In this document: positions 6,894 to 15,134 of the stretch, in pieces
Numbering within the stretch: position 1 is the stretch's first letter
How the letters are laid out: the number at the start of each line of letters is the position of its first letter
Source of the DNA: Gammaproteobacteria bacterium
GTDB taxonomy: Bacteria; Pseudomonadota; Gammaproteobacteria; UBA5861
Length of the DNA stretch: 35,769 nt
NCBI GenBank assembly: GCA_022360445.1
Contig: JAKSCV010000032.1
Location: 1 to 35,769, forward strand
Reading direction: 5' to 3'
Made by a program: the position numbers and the translations under genes
Notes under the pieces: model-generated
Databases searched by the model: none
What the model saw: only the letters and a program-made list of their open reading frames with translations
What the model was told of the DNA's origin: nothing

Positions 6894-7166
6894 ATGCAAA
6901 ACAGACGATTAACCGATCTTAGAAACATTGGCAAAAAGATTGCGAGTCGGCTGAACGAAATCGGTATTTTCACAGAGGACGATTTACGTGGGTTAGGACC
7001 TGCTCTCACTCACCAGAAACTTAAAGCACGGTATCCGGATGAGACGCTGCCTGTTTGTTACTACCTCTACGCCTTTGAAGGCGCGCTCTGTGACCGACAC
7101 TGGAAAGAAATCGGCGATTCGAGAAAACAAGTGTTACTTGCCGAAACAGGTCAAATAAACACATAA
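6894..7166 (+). CDS. TfoX/Sxy C-terminal domain protein
   Basis: This 90-residue protein matches the stand-alone C-terminal (helix-hairpin-helix-like) domain of TfoX/Sxy. The pattern is LTDLRNIGKKIASRLNEIGIFTEDDLRGLG, broken here by segments, and then the CYYLYAFEGALCDRHW segment characteristic of that domain. Full TfoX is a competence regulator. Proteins with only this domain are common and their function is not established. It follows the bufferin operon by about 95 bp on the same strand. No strong ribosome-binding site is visible, so the start is by length and homology. Two cysteines lie in the conserved CYYLY and ALCDRHW motifs. Confidence 0.8.
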   Translation: MQNRRLTDLRNIGKKIASRLNEIGIFTEDDLRGLGPALTHQKLKARYPDETLPVCYYLYAFEGALCDRHWKEIGDSRKQVLLAETGQINT

Positions 7167-7319
7167 ACAGACGGCGACTTGCAAGCAAACACTCAATGCC
7201 TGGCTGAAATGTTAACGGGTTTGTCTGTGTCAAAGATTGCGTACGTTTTGAGTGGCTTTTGCGCTCTCTTCTTTGCTGTTGAACCAAGAGCCTAGACAAA
7301 TCAGGAAAAAACAGGAATG

Positions 7320-7342
7320 CTTAGTCGTTTTATACGACTGAG
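7320..7342 (+). other. Hairpin immediately before the biotin ligase start
   Basis: CTTAGTCGT and ACGACTGAG pair over 9 bp (one G-U) around the loop TTTAT, ending on the first base of the GTG at 7342. It could influence translation start choice for birA or be the end of an upstream transcript. No T-run follows. Confidence 0.35.
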
Positions 7343-8154
7343 TGGACACCGCCTTTGTGGAACCAATAAATAAACTCAACCGGACAGTTATTCTGGATGA
7401 GATCGGGCGCATTGCGCCAAACCTTCGTGTAGATTTGGAGCTTCTGGATCTGGTGGACTCCACAAATACCCGCTTAATGAATGCTCAGAGGCATGACTTT
7501 ATTCCCACAGTTTGCGTGGCCGAGCAACAAACAGCAGGCCGAGGGCGTCGAGGACGCGAGTGGATTTCTCCAAGAGGGTCCATTTTGTTTTCAATACGCC
7601 GCCGGTTTCGCCAGCCACCTGATCAGATGATGGGGCTCAGCTTAGCGGCCGGTGTTGCGGTTGCTGAGGCATTGCGTCAGTTTGGCGCAAAGGATATCGG
7701 GCTCAAGTGGCCAAACGACCTGTTATGGCGCAATCGCAAGTTGGCGGGCTTGCTGGTTGAGATGAGCTCCCACGGCCGTGATTTGCGTGCGGTTACTGGC
7801 GTGGGAATGAATTACACCATGCCCGAAAAGCAAGCCGATAACATTGGGCAGCCGTGGGCCAATCTGACAGATGTGTTTGACATCGTGCCGGAGCGGAACC
7901 GAATCATTGGTGCGCTGATAGGGCATTTATTGAATGCGCTTAACACCTTTGAACAAATGGGTTTAAGCGCTTTTTCTGAACGGTGGGAGCCGTTTGATCT
8001 ACTGCGTGGTAAGACGGTGGATATCTTTTCAAACGAAACAGTTGAAAGCGGTGTAGTAACCGGTATTGATTCCAGCGGAGCCTTGTGTGTTGATATGCAA
8101 GGTCATGTGAAGCGCTTCTATGCGGGGGAAGTCAGTGTCAGGCGGAAAAACTAA
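7342..8154 (+). CDS. birA: Biotin--[acetyl-CoA-carboxylase] ligase without the DNA-binding domain
   Basis: This ligase attaches biotin via biotinyl-AMP to the carboxylase carrier protein. The 270 residues begin at what corresponds to the linker of BirA (EPINKLN, where E. coli has EPIQLLN). They continue with the VDSTNTRLM motif, the AEQQTAGRGRRGREW biotinyl-AMP loop, LKWPNDLLWRNRKLAGLLVEM and the C-terminal SH3-like domain. The N-terminal winged helix of about 60 residues found in bifunctional BirA is absent. A TGA stands directly before the GTG, and upstream frames show no helix-turn-helix remnant. It is therefore predicted to be a catalytic-only ligase. GTG 7357 is an alternative start. The stop is 3 nt ahead of coaX. 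Confidence 0.93.
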   Translation: MDTAFVEPINKLNRTVILDEIGRIAPNLRVDLELLDLVDSTNTRLMNAQRHDFIPTVCVAEQQTAGRGRRGREWISPRGSILFSIRRRFRQPPDQMMGLSLAAGVAVAEALRQFGAKDIGLKWPNDLLWRNRKLAGLLVEMSSHGRDLRAVTGVGMNYTMPEKQADNIGQPWANLTDVFDIVPERNRIIGALIGHLLNALNTFEQMGLSAFSERWEPFDLLRGKTVDIFSNETVESGVVTGIDSSGALCVDMQGHVKRFYAGEVSVRRKN

Positions 8155-8157
8155 ATC

Positions 8158-8880
8158 ATGCGCTTGCTGGTAGATTTAGGGAACACGCGGTTAAAGTGGG
8201 GGCTCTGGTCTGAAGGAAGACTTGTTGAGCAGCAGGCTTTGGTGTGGTTTCGCGAAAAACTGGCTTCACAGCTCGATCATGTGTGGCGGGATTACCAGCC
8301 TGACAAAGTTATTGTCTGTAGCGTGGCGGACACCCAACTGAATGATGTTATTGCCGCCTGGACGCAACGTGCTTGGGGACTCGTACCTGTTTTTGCGGAA
8401 TCATCTCGTCTGTATAAAACACTGGTCAGTGCATATGAGATGCCAGAACAGCTTGGGAATGACCGGTGGGCTGCCATGCTGGGTGGGCAATTATTGTGCG
8501 AAACGGGTTTCACTGTGATTGATTGCGGCACGGCCGTTACCGTTGATTTGGTCTCGTCACAAGGCCGACACTTAGGCGGTTGTATTTTCCCGGGGCTGCA
8601 GACCATGCGTGAGTCACTGGGAAGGCGCGCTCACAATTTACCCGTTGCATCGGGGCAAACAAATGTGTTCGCCAGTAACACAGAAGATGCGATTTCAGGA
8701 GGCACCTTGTACACTATTGCCGGTGGTATTGATCGGATGCTCGAATTAGCGACTGCCGAAGCCAATGAGCCTTTGGCTCACTTCATCACGGGAGGCGATG
8801 CACAGCAGGTTCAGTTATGCTTACACATGGAAACGTGCTTCGTTGAATCACTGGTATTAATGGGTCTATCCCTTTACTGA
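8158..8880 (+). CDS. coaX: Type III pantothenate kinase
   Basis: This enzyme phosphorylates pantothenate in the first step of coenzyme A synthesis. The 240 residues carry the ASKHA-fold phosphate loop LLVDLGNTRLKWGLW at the N-terminus. The substrate segment ELGNDRW-like LGNDRWAAMLGG follows, with IDCGTAVTVDLV and GGCIFPGLQTM, and the late IAGGIDRM and ITGGDA motifs. Type III enzymes need a monovalent cation and are not inhibited by CoA. The gene sits 3 nt after birA and 8 nt before the SPOR gene, the conserved birA-coaX-SPOR arrangement of many gammaproteobacteria. Length is normal. Confidence 0.95.
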   Translation: MRLLVDLGNTRLKWGLWSEGRLVEQQALVWFREKLASQLDHVWRDYQPDKVIVCSVADTQLNDVIAAWTQRAWGLVPVFAESSRLYKTLVSAYEMPEQLGNDRWAAMLGGQLLCETGFTVIDCGTAVTVDLVSSQGRHLGGCIFPGLQTMRESLGRRAHNLPVASGQTNVFASNTEDAISGGTLYTIAGGIDRMLELATAEANEPLAHFITGGDAQQVQLCLHMETCFVESLVLMGLSLY

Positions 8881-8888
8881 ACATAATT

Positions 8889-9812
8889 ATGCGACCTTTT
8901 GTTCTGCTTTTTATCTTGCTTAATATTCTGTTTTTTCTTTGGGGAAAATATATTCATACCGAGTCTGACTCGGACACAACTCGTAAACATTCTACGCAAG
9001 TAGAACAGCTGGTTTTACAATCAGAAGTGCATGAGTCATTGCCTAAAACAGAGTTGGAGCCTGAAATTCCTGCCCAGGTTGAACCTTCTTCTGAGCAGGA
9101 TGAGGCCAAAGATCAGCCTCAAGTCATGGAACAGGAAAAAGAAGATGAAGAAGATATTCAAGTCACTGGCCAGACCAATGAGGAAACTCCTGAACAAGAG
9201 GAACAAACGTCAGAGTTGAAGCCGGAGTTACCGCCAGTAATGTCTTTACTTCCTTCTGAATCTGCAGAGGCTGAAGAGAAAGCGTCTGATGAGTTGAATG
9301 AAAAAGAGTTGGCGCTGCAACAGATTGTGGAAAATACGGTATCCGCGAATGACTTATGCTTTACTGTAGGACCTTTTGAAACAGAAGCAGACACGGCCGA
9401 TGCTGTTGTTAAATTAGTGGATGTTGGCCTTAGCCCCAGTGAGCGTATTTTGACAGAAAAAGAAATTGCGTATTACCGTGTGTATATTGCGCCACCAAAC
9501 AGCCAAACGGTGAGCCTTACGACAAAAGCGCTGAAAGATAAAGGAATTCGAGAATTTTATGTCATGACGGAAGCCGGGATGGAAAATATGATTTCCTTGG
9601 GCTTGTTCAAAGAACGGCGCAATGCATTGAAAAAAGAGAAAGAGTTGAAGAAAAAGGGCTTTGATGCTCGTTTGAAAACGCGCTATCGAGAGAAAGAACT
9701 GCATTGGCTTGATTACAAAGATAATGAGACAGTAGTGACTTCCGAACAGTTAAAGCGATGGTTTCCTAATGATGTACTGCATCGCCTGGAAAGAGAGTGT
9801 CACTCATTGTAG
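8889..9812 (+). CDS. SPOR domain membrane-anchored protein
   Basis: This 307-residue protein has an N-terminal membrane anchor (FVLLFILLNILFFLWG, about residues 4-19). A long acidic, glutamate- and glutamine-rich linker (about 25-145) follows, and then a SPOR-like domain starting near CFTVGPFETEADTADAV. A positively charged C-terminal tail rich in Lys/Glu completes it. SPOR domains bind denuded septal peptidoglycan, so a periplasmic role at the cell envelope is likely, but its exact job is unknown. Proteins of this kind commonly follow coaX. It lies 8 nt downstream of coaX and 12 nt upstream of the acyl-CoA ligase gene. In Pseudomonas this position is followed by tRNA genes and tuf, which are not here. 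Confidence 0.82.
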   Translation: MRPFVLLFILLNILFFLWGKYIHTESDSDTTRKHSTQVEQLVLQSEVHESLPKTELEPEIPAQVEPSSEQDEAKDQPQVMEQEKEDEEDIQVTGQTNEETPEQEEQTSELKPELPPVMSLLPSESAEAEEKASDELNEKELALQQIVENTVSANDLCFTVGPFETEADTADAVVKLVDVGLSPSERILTEKEIAYYRVYIAPPNSQTVSLTTKALKDKGIREFYVMTEAGMENMISLGLFKERRNALKKEKELKKKGFDARLKTRYREKELHWLDYKDNETVVTSEQLKRWFPNDVLHRLERECHSL

Positions 9813-9824
9813 CGAGCAAGTAGC

Positions 9825-11402
9825 ATGACAGGTGACGGGCTTGTATTCAGCGACCATTCATCTCAGCTTTGGGGCATTGGAGATATTGTCCGCAAGCGTG
9901 CCCAGCTCACGCCGGATGTAACGGCCTTCGTGTTTGAAGACGTCCCGATCACTTATCGCGCACTTAATGCGCGGGTTAACCAAGTTGCTCACGCACTGAA
10001 AAAATCGGGCCTAAAAAAAGGCGACCGGGTGGCCACGTTGCTTTTCAATGGCCCTGCTTTTATTGAGACCTATTTTGCAGCCGCCAAGTTAGGTGCAATT
10101 TTTGTCCCGCTCAACTTTCGGCTGGTTGCACCAGAAATCCAATATCAGCTAAACAACAGTGGTGCTTGTTTATTCATTTTTGACGACCAGATGACCGCAG
10201 AGGTTGCAAAGATCCGGAGTGCTACTTCTATTAAATCCGGAGGCTTTGTTGTCGTCACGGAAACGCCGGGGCTGCCTGAAGGCGATCCGCAGTGGATGAA
10301 TCAGTTTGAAAGTTGGATCAAAGCTGAGCCGAACACAGAGCCTCTACCGGATGCCCCGGTCGCGCTCATGGACCCGCTTGCGATTATTCACACTTCCGGT
10401 GTGACTGGAAATCCCAAAGGTGCGGTCGTCTCACATTTACAAACCTATTTTAAGTGTATGCAAGTTATGATGTATACGGATATGCGCTCAGATGATGTCT
10501 TTCTGGCGCAAATTCCACTTTTCCACTCAGCCGGGCTTTCAGTTGTTCTCACCCCTGTCCTTTTTCGGGGAGCAGCTTTCTTATTGCGCAAACACTTTGA
10601 TGCCAGCGTGTTTGCCAGAGATATTGAAAAATACAAGCCCTCAATTATTCTGGCACTGACCACAATGTGGCGATTTGTGTTAGATACGGGTGAGCTGGAT
10701 CGCATGGACTTATCTTGTGTGCGGCAAGTGCTAGGGGGGGGTGAGCGTACGCCGACATCCCTTCTCGAAATGTTGGCCGATCGCGGGATTCATTTACAGC
10801 AAGTTTTTGGGCAAACCGAAAACTCTGCCATGATGCTGCTGCCTGAACAATATGTTCATCGTAAAGCCGGATCAGTCGGCATACCCGGTATGTGTAATGA
10901 CGCATGGATCGCGGACGAAACTGGCCAAGCTGTGCAACCCGGGATACAGGGGCGAATTCTGGCGAGAGGGCCAACGGTCATGAATGGTTACTGGGGTATG
11001 CCGGAAAAAACAGCAGAAAGTTTAAGCCAGGAAGGCGTGCTGGATACCGGTGACATTGGCTTTATGGATGAGGACGGGTACTTTTATATTGTTGATCGTG
11101 CTAAAGATATGTATCGATCAGGTGGGGAGAATGTGTACCCTGCCGAAGTGGAAAAAGTCCTCATGCAGCACGCTGGCATTGCACATGCCGCAGTGGTGGG
11201 GGTGAATGATGAGATATGGGGGGAGGCCGGTAAAGCCTTTGTGGTATTGCAAAAGGGCGCTAGTTTGAGCCTGGAAGACCTCCATCGTTTTCTTGAAGGA
11301 AAGCTGGCGCGTTACAAATATCCCCACCACCTCGAAATTTTGGACGCGCTACCACTCACAGCCTCGGGCAAGGTACATAAAGCACAGCTGAAAACGAGGT
11401 AG
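9825..11402 (+). CDS. Acyl-CoA synthetase (AMP-dependent ligase)
   Basis: This 525-residue member of the ANL superfamily activates a carboxylic acid to its CoA thioester via an acyl-adenylate. The P-loop-like motif is HTSGVTGNPKG (189-199), with Val where Thr is usual. Other hallmarks are FGQTENSAM (the A5-type motif), GVLDTGDIGFMDEDGYFYIVDRAKDMYRSGG (A7-A8 region), ENVYPAEVEKVL and the catalytic lysine in LTASGKVHKAQL near the C-terminus. It follows the SPOR gene by 12 nt. The next gene, MmgE/PrpD, is about 80 bp downstream on the same strand, so the two may share a pathway. The substrate cannot be read from the sequence; medium- or long-chain or a dicarboxylic acid are all possible. Confidence 0.9.
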   Translation: MTGDGLVFSDHSSQLWGIGDIVRKRAQLTPDVTAFVFEDVPITYRALNARVNQVAHALKKSGLKKGDRVATLLFNGPAFIETYFAAAKLGAIFVPLNFRLVAPEIQYQLNNSGACLFIFDDQMTAEVAKIRSATSIKSGGFVVVTETPGLPEGDPQWMNQFESWIKAEPNTEPLPDAPVALMDPLAIIHTSGVTGNPKGAVVSHLQTYFKCMQVMMYTDMRSDDVFLAQIPLFHSAGLSVVLTPVLFRGAAFLLRKHFDASVFARDIEKYKPSIILALTTMWRFVLDTGELDRMDLSCVRQVLGGGERTPTSLLEMLADRGIHLQQVFGQTENSAMMLLPEQYVHRKAGSVGIPGMCNDAWIADETGQAVQPGIQGRILARGPTVMNGYWGMPEKTAESLSQEGVLDTGDIGFMDEDGYFYIVDRAKDMYRSGGENVYPAEVEKVLMQHAGIAHAAVVGVNDEIWGEAGKAFVVLQKGASLSLEDLHRFLEGKLARYKYPHHLEILDALPLTASGKVHKAQLKTR

Positions 11403-11481
11403 TACGGCGACGGTAGCCACTTGTAGTCGTGAATGCTTCACCTAAGCGGCCCACACGAATAAAAAATAACAACAGACCAAT

Positions 11482-12834
11482 ATGGGGAAGGCTATGGTTG
11501 ATCGTAAACTCACAGAAGAGCTCGCCACATTCATTGTTGACACAAACACTGACAGTATTCCTGAAGACGTGCATGGGCACGCGAAAGTGTGTTTCCAGGA
11601 TTGGCTGGGTGTTGCCGTGGCGGGTGCCAATGAACCTTTGGTTGAAAAATTGAGGGCGCACTCAGATCGGATGGGGAGTTATGAGCAGGCCTCCCTGATC
11701 GGTCACCGGCAGCAAAAAAGCGTGGAGCAGGCCGCGATGATTAATGGCGCGGCTTCGCATGCGTTGGATTACGATGACTCCATCATGAGCATGATTGGTC
11801 ATCCTTCGGTCGTTTTATTTCCCGGAACACTGGCACTGGCTGAATGGCGGTCATACAGTGGTCGTGATTTTCTCACGGCTTTTATTGTAGGGCTTCAGGT
11901 TGCCTCAACCTTGGGTGAGTGCGTGGGTAAATCGCATTACATGAAAGGCTGGCATGCCACCTCAACACTGGGACATGTCGGTGCGGCAGCGGCCGCTGCA
12001 CGCTTGCTTGGACTCAACCGTGAACAAACATTGAATGCCTTGGGTATCGCGGCCACCCAAGCCGGTGGCCTCAAGCGCGTTTTCGGTACCATGTGTAAAC
12101 CTTTTCATGCGGGCAATGCGGCTGCGAATGCGGTTTCTTCCGTCTTGCTGGCCGAAGACGGGTTCACCAGTGCAAATAATATCATTGAAGGGCCTTTTGG
12201 CTTTTTAAGTGTGATGGCCAGTGAAAACAATGCCAGTGCGTTTGATCACTTGGGGAAACAGTGGGATATTGATCGCGTGGCGCAAAAATACCATGCGTCT
12301 TGTCATGGAACTCATGCACCCATCGAAGCGGCTCTTGAGGTTGTCAAAACGAACGGTTTAGCCATTGAGGATATTCAGTCAATCCATGTGTCTTGCTCCA
12401 ACCTGGCTGTTGACGCCGCGAGCATCTTCGCGCCTCAAACAGGGTTAGAAGGCAAGTTCAGCATTAACTATTGTGTTGCAAATGCGCTGTTGCGGGGTAA
12501 TACCGGGATGCAGGCCTTTACGGATGAAAGAGTCCATGAGCAGAAAGTGAAGGCGCTGTACGAAAACATCACAGTGATTCGCGATGATCGACTCGGTGAG
12601 CTGGAAAGTCGCGTGGTGATTGATACCCAGTCAGGGCAGACTTTGAACGGCCGTGTCGATGTGATGACCCATATTCCACCGCTGCCCGTTAAGGCAGAGA
12701 AAATTCACAATAAAGTTCGGGATATTCTGGAGCCTGTCTGGGGGTGCTCAAAAGCTTCGACGGTATTGCAAACGCTATCCAAGCTGGAGACTGTGGATAC
12801 GATGGCCGTCTTGATGAGACAACTCAAAGATTAA
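11482..12834 (+). CDS. MmgE/PrpD family protein
   Basis: This 450-residue protein is of the family that includes 2-methylcitrate dehydratase and cis-aconitate decarboxylase, both acting on tricarboxylic or related acids. Family features are the early CFQDWLGVAVAGANEPLVEKL segment (in parts), MINGAASHALDYDDS, GHPSVVLFPGTLALAE, MKGWHATSTLGHVGAAAAAARLLGL, CKPFHAGNAAANA and YHASCHGTHAPIEAAL. Real substrates in this family are varied and often unknown. It is convergent with the TrhP gene; the two coding regions overlap tail to tail by 11 nt. ATG 11494 is an alternative start, because GGGGAAGG sits between the two ATGs. It is possibly linked to the preceding ligase and the citryl-CoA-lyase-like gene. 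Confidence 0.85.
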   Translation: MGKAMVDRKLTEELATFIVDTNTDSIPEDVHGHAKVCFQDWLGVAVAGANEPLVEKLRAHSDRMGSYEQASLIGHRQQKSVEQAAMINGAASHALDYDDSIMSMIGHPSVVLFPGTLALAEWRSYSGRDFLTAFIVGLQVASTLGECVGKSHYMKGWHATSTLGHVGAAAAAARLLGLNREQTLNALGIAATQAGGLKRVFGTMCKPFHAGNAAANAVSSVLLAEDGFTSANNIIEGPFGFLSVMASENNASAFDHLGKQWDIDRVAQKYHASCHGTHAPIEAALEVVKTNGLAIEDIQSIHVSCSNLAVDAASIFAPQTGLEGKFSINYCVANALLRGNTGMQAFTDERVHEQKVKALYENITVIRDDRLGELESRVVIDTQSGQTLNGRVDVMTHIPPLPVKAEKIHNKVRDILEPVWGCSKASTVLQTLSKLETVDTMAVLMRQLKD

Positions 12835-14143
12835 CAGCCAATAAGCCGAACTTTACGTCTTCTGCGCAGGGATTTTGTAACCGGACGACATGCCCGGAGC
12901 CGGGTGCCACCTCGACTGGCTCGTTTTGCAGATTGGTCATGTGAGTGAGCTGGAAGTTGTAGTTGCCTGAGGGAGTCATCAATTGCAAGTGCTCGCCGAC
13001 GGCGAATCGGTTTTTGACATCGATGTCAATCACTCCGTTCTGGGAATCAACTTCGATGATTTCGCCAACAAACTTTTGTGCGTTGTTTTGTGACGCGCCT
13101 TGCTCGTAGTTTTGGTAGTCCTGTGGAACGTGGCGGCGGAAAAAGCCTTCCGTGTAACCCCGGTTGGCGAGACCGTCAAGCGCGACCATGTGATCTTTGC
13201 TCCGGTCGACCCCGACCAAGGCATCTTGTATGGCCTCTTTGTACGTTTGAGCTGTTTTGGCAACATAGTAGTGTGATTTTGTCCGGCCTTCTATTTTTAG
13301 AGAGTCGATGCCCATTTTCGTCAAACGGTTGATGTGTTGTACCGCGCGCAAGTCTTTCGAGTTCATGATGTAGGTGCCGTGCTCATCTTCAAAGATAGGC
13401 ATCTTCTCACCGGGTCGGTTTTGCTCTTCCAACAAAAAGACTTTTCCCTTGGGGTCAAAGGTTTGTACGCCGTTGACCGGTGTCTCGACAATATCGCCTG
13501 TTTCATTTTCACTGGCTCCGGTCACGTCATATTTCCACCGGCAGGCGTTGGTGCAAGTGCCCTGGTTGGGGTCTCTGTGATTCATGTAACCTGACAGCAA
13601 GCAACGGCCCGAGTAGGCGATACACAAGGCGCCATGAACAAATACCTCAAGCTCCATGTCTGGGCAGCTTTGGCGGATATATTCGACTTCATCGAGAGAG
13701 AGTTCTCGGGATAAGATAATGCGTTTCACACCAACGGACTGCCAGAATTTAACGGCGGCAGAATTGGTGGTGTTTGCCTGTACGGAGAGATGGACAGGTA
13801 TCTCCGGCCAGCGCTCCCTGACCATCATGATGAGTCCGGGGTCTGACATAATCAGTGCGTCGGGCCCAAGATCAATCACGGGCGCCATGTCTTTCAGATA
13901 GGTTTTAACTTTACTATCATGTGGCAACAGGTTGCTGGCGACAAAGAATTTTTTCCCCAGCTTATGCGTGTAATCTATACCGGTTTTTAAGTTTTCCAGT
14001 GAAAAGTCATTGTTCCGGGCGCGCAGGCTATAACGAGGTTGGCCGGCGTAGACGGCATCGGCGCCGTAAGCCAGGGCAAATTTCATATTCCTGAGGGTCC
14101 CCGCCGGGGATAGCAGTTCGGGCGCTTTTAATGCTGTTGTCAT
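12824..14143 (-). CDS. trhP: Peptidase U32 family tRNA hydroxylation protein TrhP (YegQ)
   Basis: This 439-residue protein is the U32-like factor needed for the prephenate-dependent pathway to 5-hydroxyuridine in tRNA at position 34, in E. coli TrhP. It starts with LKAPELLSPAGTLRNM and has the AYGADAVYAGQPRYSLRAR segment. The U32 cysteine cluster follows: C174 and C181 in GALCIAYSGRCLLSGYMNHR, then C197 and C201 in GTCTNACRWKYDV, probable iron-sulfur or metal ligands. Length is close to the E. coli protein. Despite the peptidase name, proteolysis is doubtful for this subgroup. It is transcribed against its left neighbour (11-nt 3' overlap) and starts 57 bp after the stop of the citryl-CoA-lyase-like gene. 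Confidence 0.92.
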   Translation of the reverse strand: MTTALKAPELLSPAGTLRNMKFALAYGADAVYAGQPRYSLRARNNDFSLENLKTGIDYTHKLGKKFFVASNLLPHDSKVKTYLKDMAPVIDLGPDALIMSDPGLIMMVRERWPEIPVHLSVQANTTNSAAVKFWQSVGVKRIILSRELSLDEVEYIRQSCPDMELEVFVHGALCIAYSGRCLLSGYMNHRDPNQGTCTNACRWKYDVTGASENETGDIVETPVNGVQTFDPKGKVFLLEEQNRPGEKMPIFEDEHGTYIMNSKDLRAVQHINRLTKMGIDSLKIEGRTKSHYYVAKTAQTYKEAIQDALVGVDRSKDHMVALDGLANRGYTEGFFRRHVPQDYQNYEQGASQNNAQKFVGEIIEVDSQNGVIDIDVKNRFAVGEHLQLMTPSGNYNFQLTHMTNLQNEPVEVAPGSGHVVRLQNPCAEDVKFGLLAVNL

Positions 14144-14199
14144 GGTTTCTCAAAATCGGGTTGTTGGGGTGGGTACTTTGAGTGCACCCACCTGGGAAT

Positions 14200-14976
14200 T
14201 TACTCACCCAGTTTGCGTTCCCCTGTGTAGGGGATCTGCTCCTCAATGGTATTCCACATGTAATTGCCGGAGGGCATGGCTTTTTCTTCAGCAAAGTGTC
14301 CCACTAAGCCGGCTGCTCTGGAAATCACAGCAACTCCTCGCATGATATCCCAAGGTATGCCAATTTCACAGAGCACGGCACCAATGGCACCTGTTGCGTT
14401 AATAGTGAGGTGGCGACCCCAGGCTTCGTCCACTTTGCTTGACAGGACTTTCATGGCGTCAATGTATTTGCCATCCACGCCAGCTTCCAGGGCGACTTCA
14501 AATAGCTTTGGGGAGCGGGGGTCGTCCGGGATGTGGATCGGGTGTCCAAAACCCGGAATAGGTTTCTTGGCGGCGCGGTATTCCTGGGCAATTTTTTCGG
14601 CCGCCGCTTCTGTGTCTAAGTCAGATTCGAGGATGGTGTAGAGGTTTTTGGCGGCACCTTCCATCGTTCCTACAAAAGTGCCGGCTACGCCTAAAAGACC
14701 TGCGGCGACAGCACTCTGGATTGCGGTTGGGTCACTCATGGCAATCATTCTTGAAGCAATGGCACTGGGTGTAAAGCCATGTTCCATGAGTGTGACGAGC
14801 ACGGAATCCAGTACTTTTGTCTCGGTTTTTGTTGGCATCCGATTGAGTATGTGAAAGTAGATCATATCGGTAAAACTGATTTTGCCGATCAAATCTTCGA
14901 CCAGATCTTTGTCTCTTACGAGAATTTGATCGGCATTACAGGTGGCAAGTTTCGTTTCAGGCTGACGTTTGGCCAT
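14200..14976 (-). CDS. Citrate-synthase-fold protein, citryl-CoA lyase-like
   Basis: At 258 residues this is shorter than citrate synthase and close to stand-alone citryl-CoA lyases and the C-terminal lyase part of ATP-citrate lyase. The conserved PGFGHPIHIPDDPRSPKLF motif (141-159) carries H145, equivalent to the catalytic His of the GFGH motif. The other two positions differ: the LHGGA histidine is replaced by E106 in GTMEGAA (103-109). The lyase NVDG aspartate position reads NATG, T195. The family may use a different chemistry or CoA ester. It lies upstream of trhP on the minus strand and is divergent from the alpha/beta hydrolase, with a palindrome between them. The substrate is not known. 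Confidence 0.8.
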   Translation of the reverse strand: MAKRQPETKLATCNADQILVRDKDLVEDLIGKISFTDMIYFHILNRMPTKTETKVLDSVLVTLMEHGFTPSAIASRMIAMSDPTAIQSAVAAGLLGVAGTFVGTMEGAAKNLYTILESDLDTEAAAEKIAQEYRAAKKPIPGFGHPIHIPDDPRSPKLFEVALEAGVDGKYIDAMKVLSSKVDEAWGRHLTINATGAIGAVLCEIGIPWDIMRGVAVISRAAGLVGHFAEEKAMPSGNYMWNTIEEQIPYTGERKLGE

Positions 14977-15027
14977 GATTCCCCCAATTTTTGGTCTGGT
15001 TTATTGATGTGATTACATGGCGCGTAT

Positions 15028-15043
15028 TTTACATCAACGTAAA
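15028..15043. promoter_or_regulatory. Palindrome resembling acyl-CoA-metabolism regulator boxes
   Basis: TTTACATCAACGTAAA is an imperfect 16-bp palindrome between the divergent citryl-CoA-lyase-like and hydrolase genes. Its form is close to MerR-family LiuR-type boxes (TTTACGT..ACGTAAA style) known from branched-chain amino acid catabolism genes. The resemblance is from memory and the regulator is not in the window. Confidence 0.35.
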
Positions 15044-15134
15044 TGAGCCTGCTGACGTAAGTGAGATAAAGGTCTTGTGAGGGGGCTGTTAAGGTGACTA
15101 GAATGCTTCATTCAAAATAGAAATGGGGGGATTC

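Noticed and set aside
7209-7295. 28-residue frame before birA as a remnant of the missing HTH
   Set aside because: Its sequence has no resemblance to the BirA winged helix and ends in its own stop.
9812-9825. tRNA and tuf genes expected after the SPOR gene
   Set aside because: Only 12 nt separate the SPOR stop from the acyl-CoA ligase start, so no tRNA can be present.
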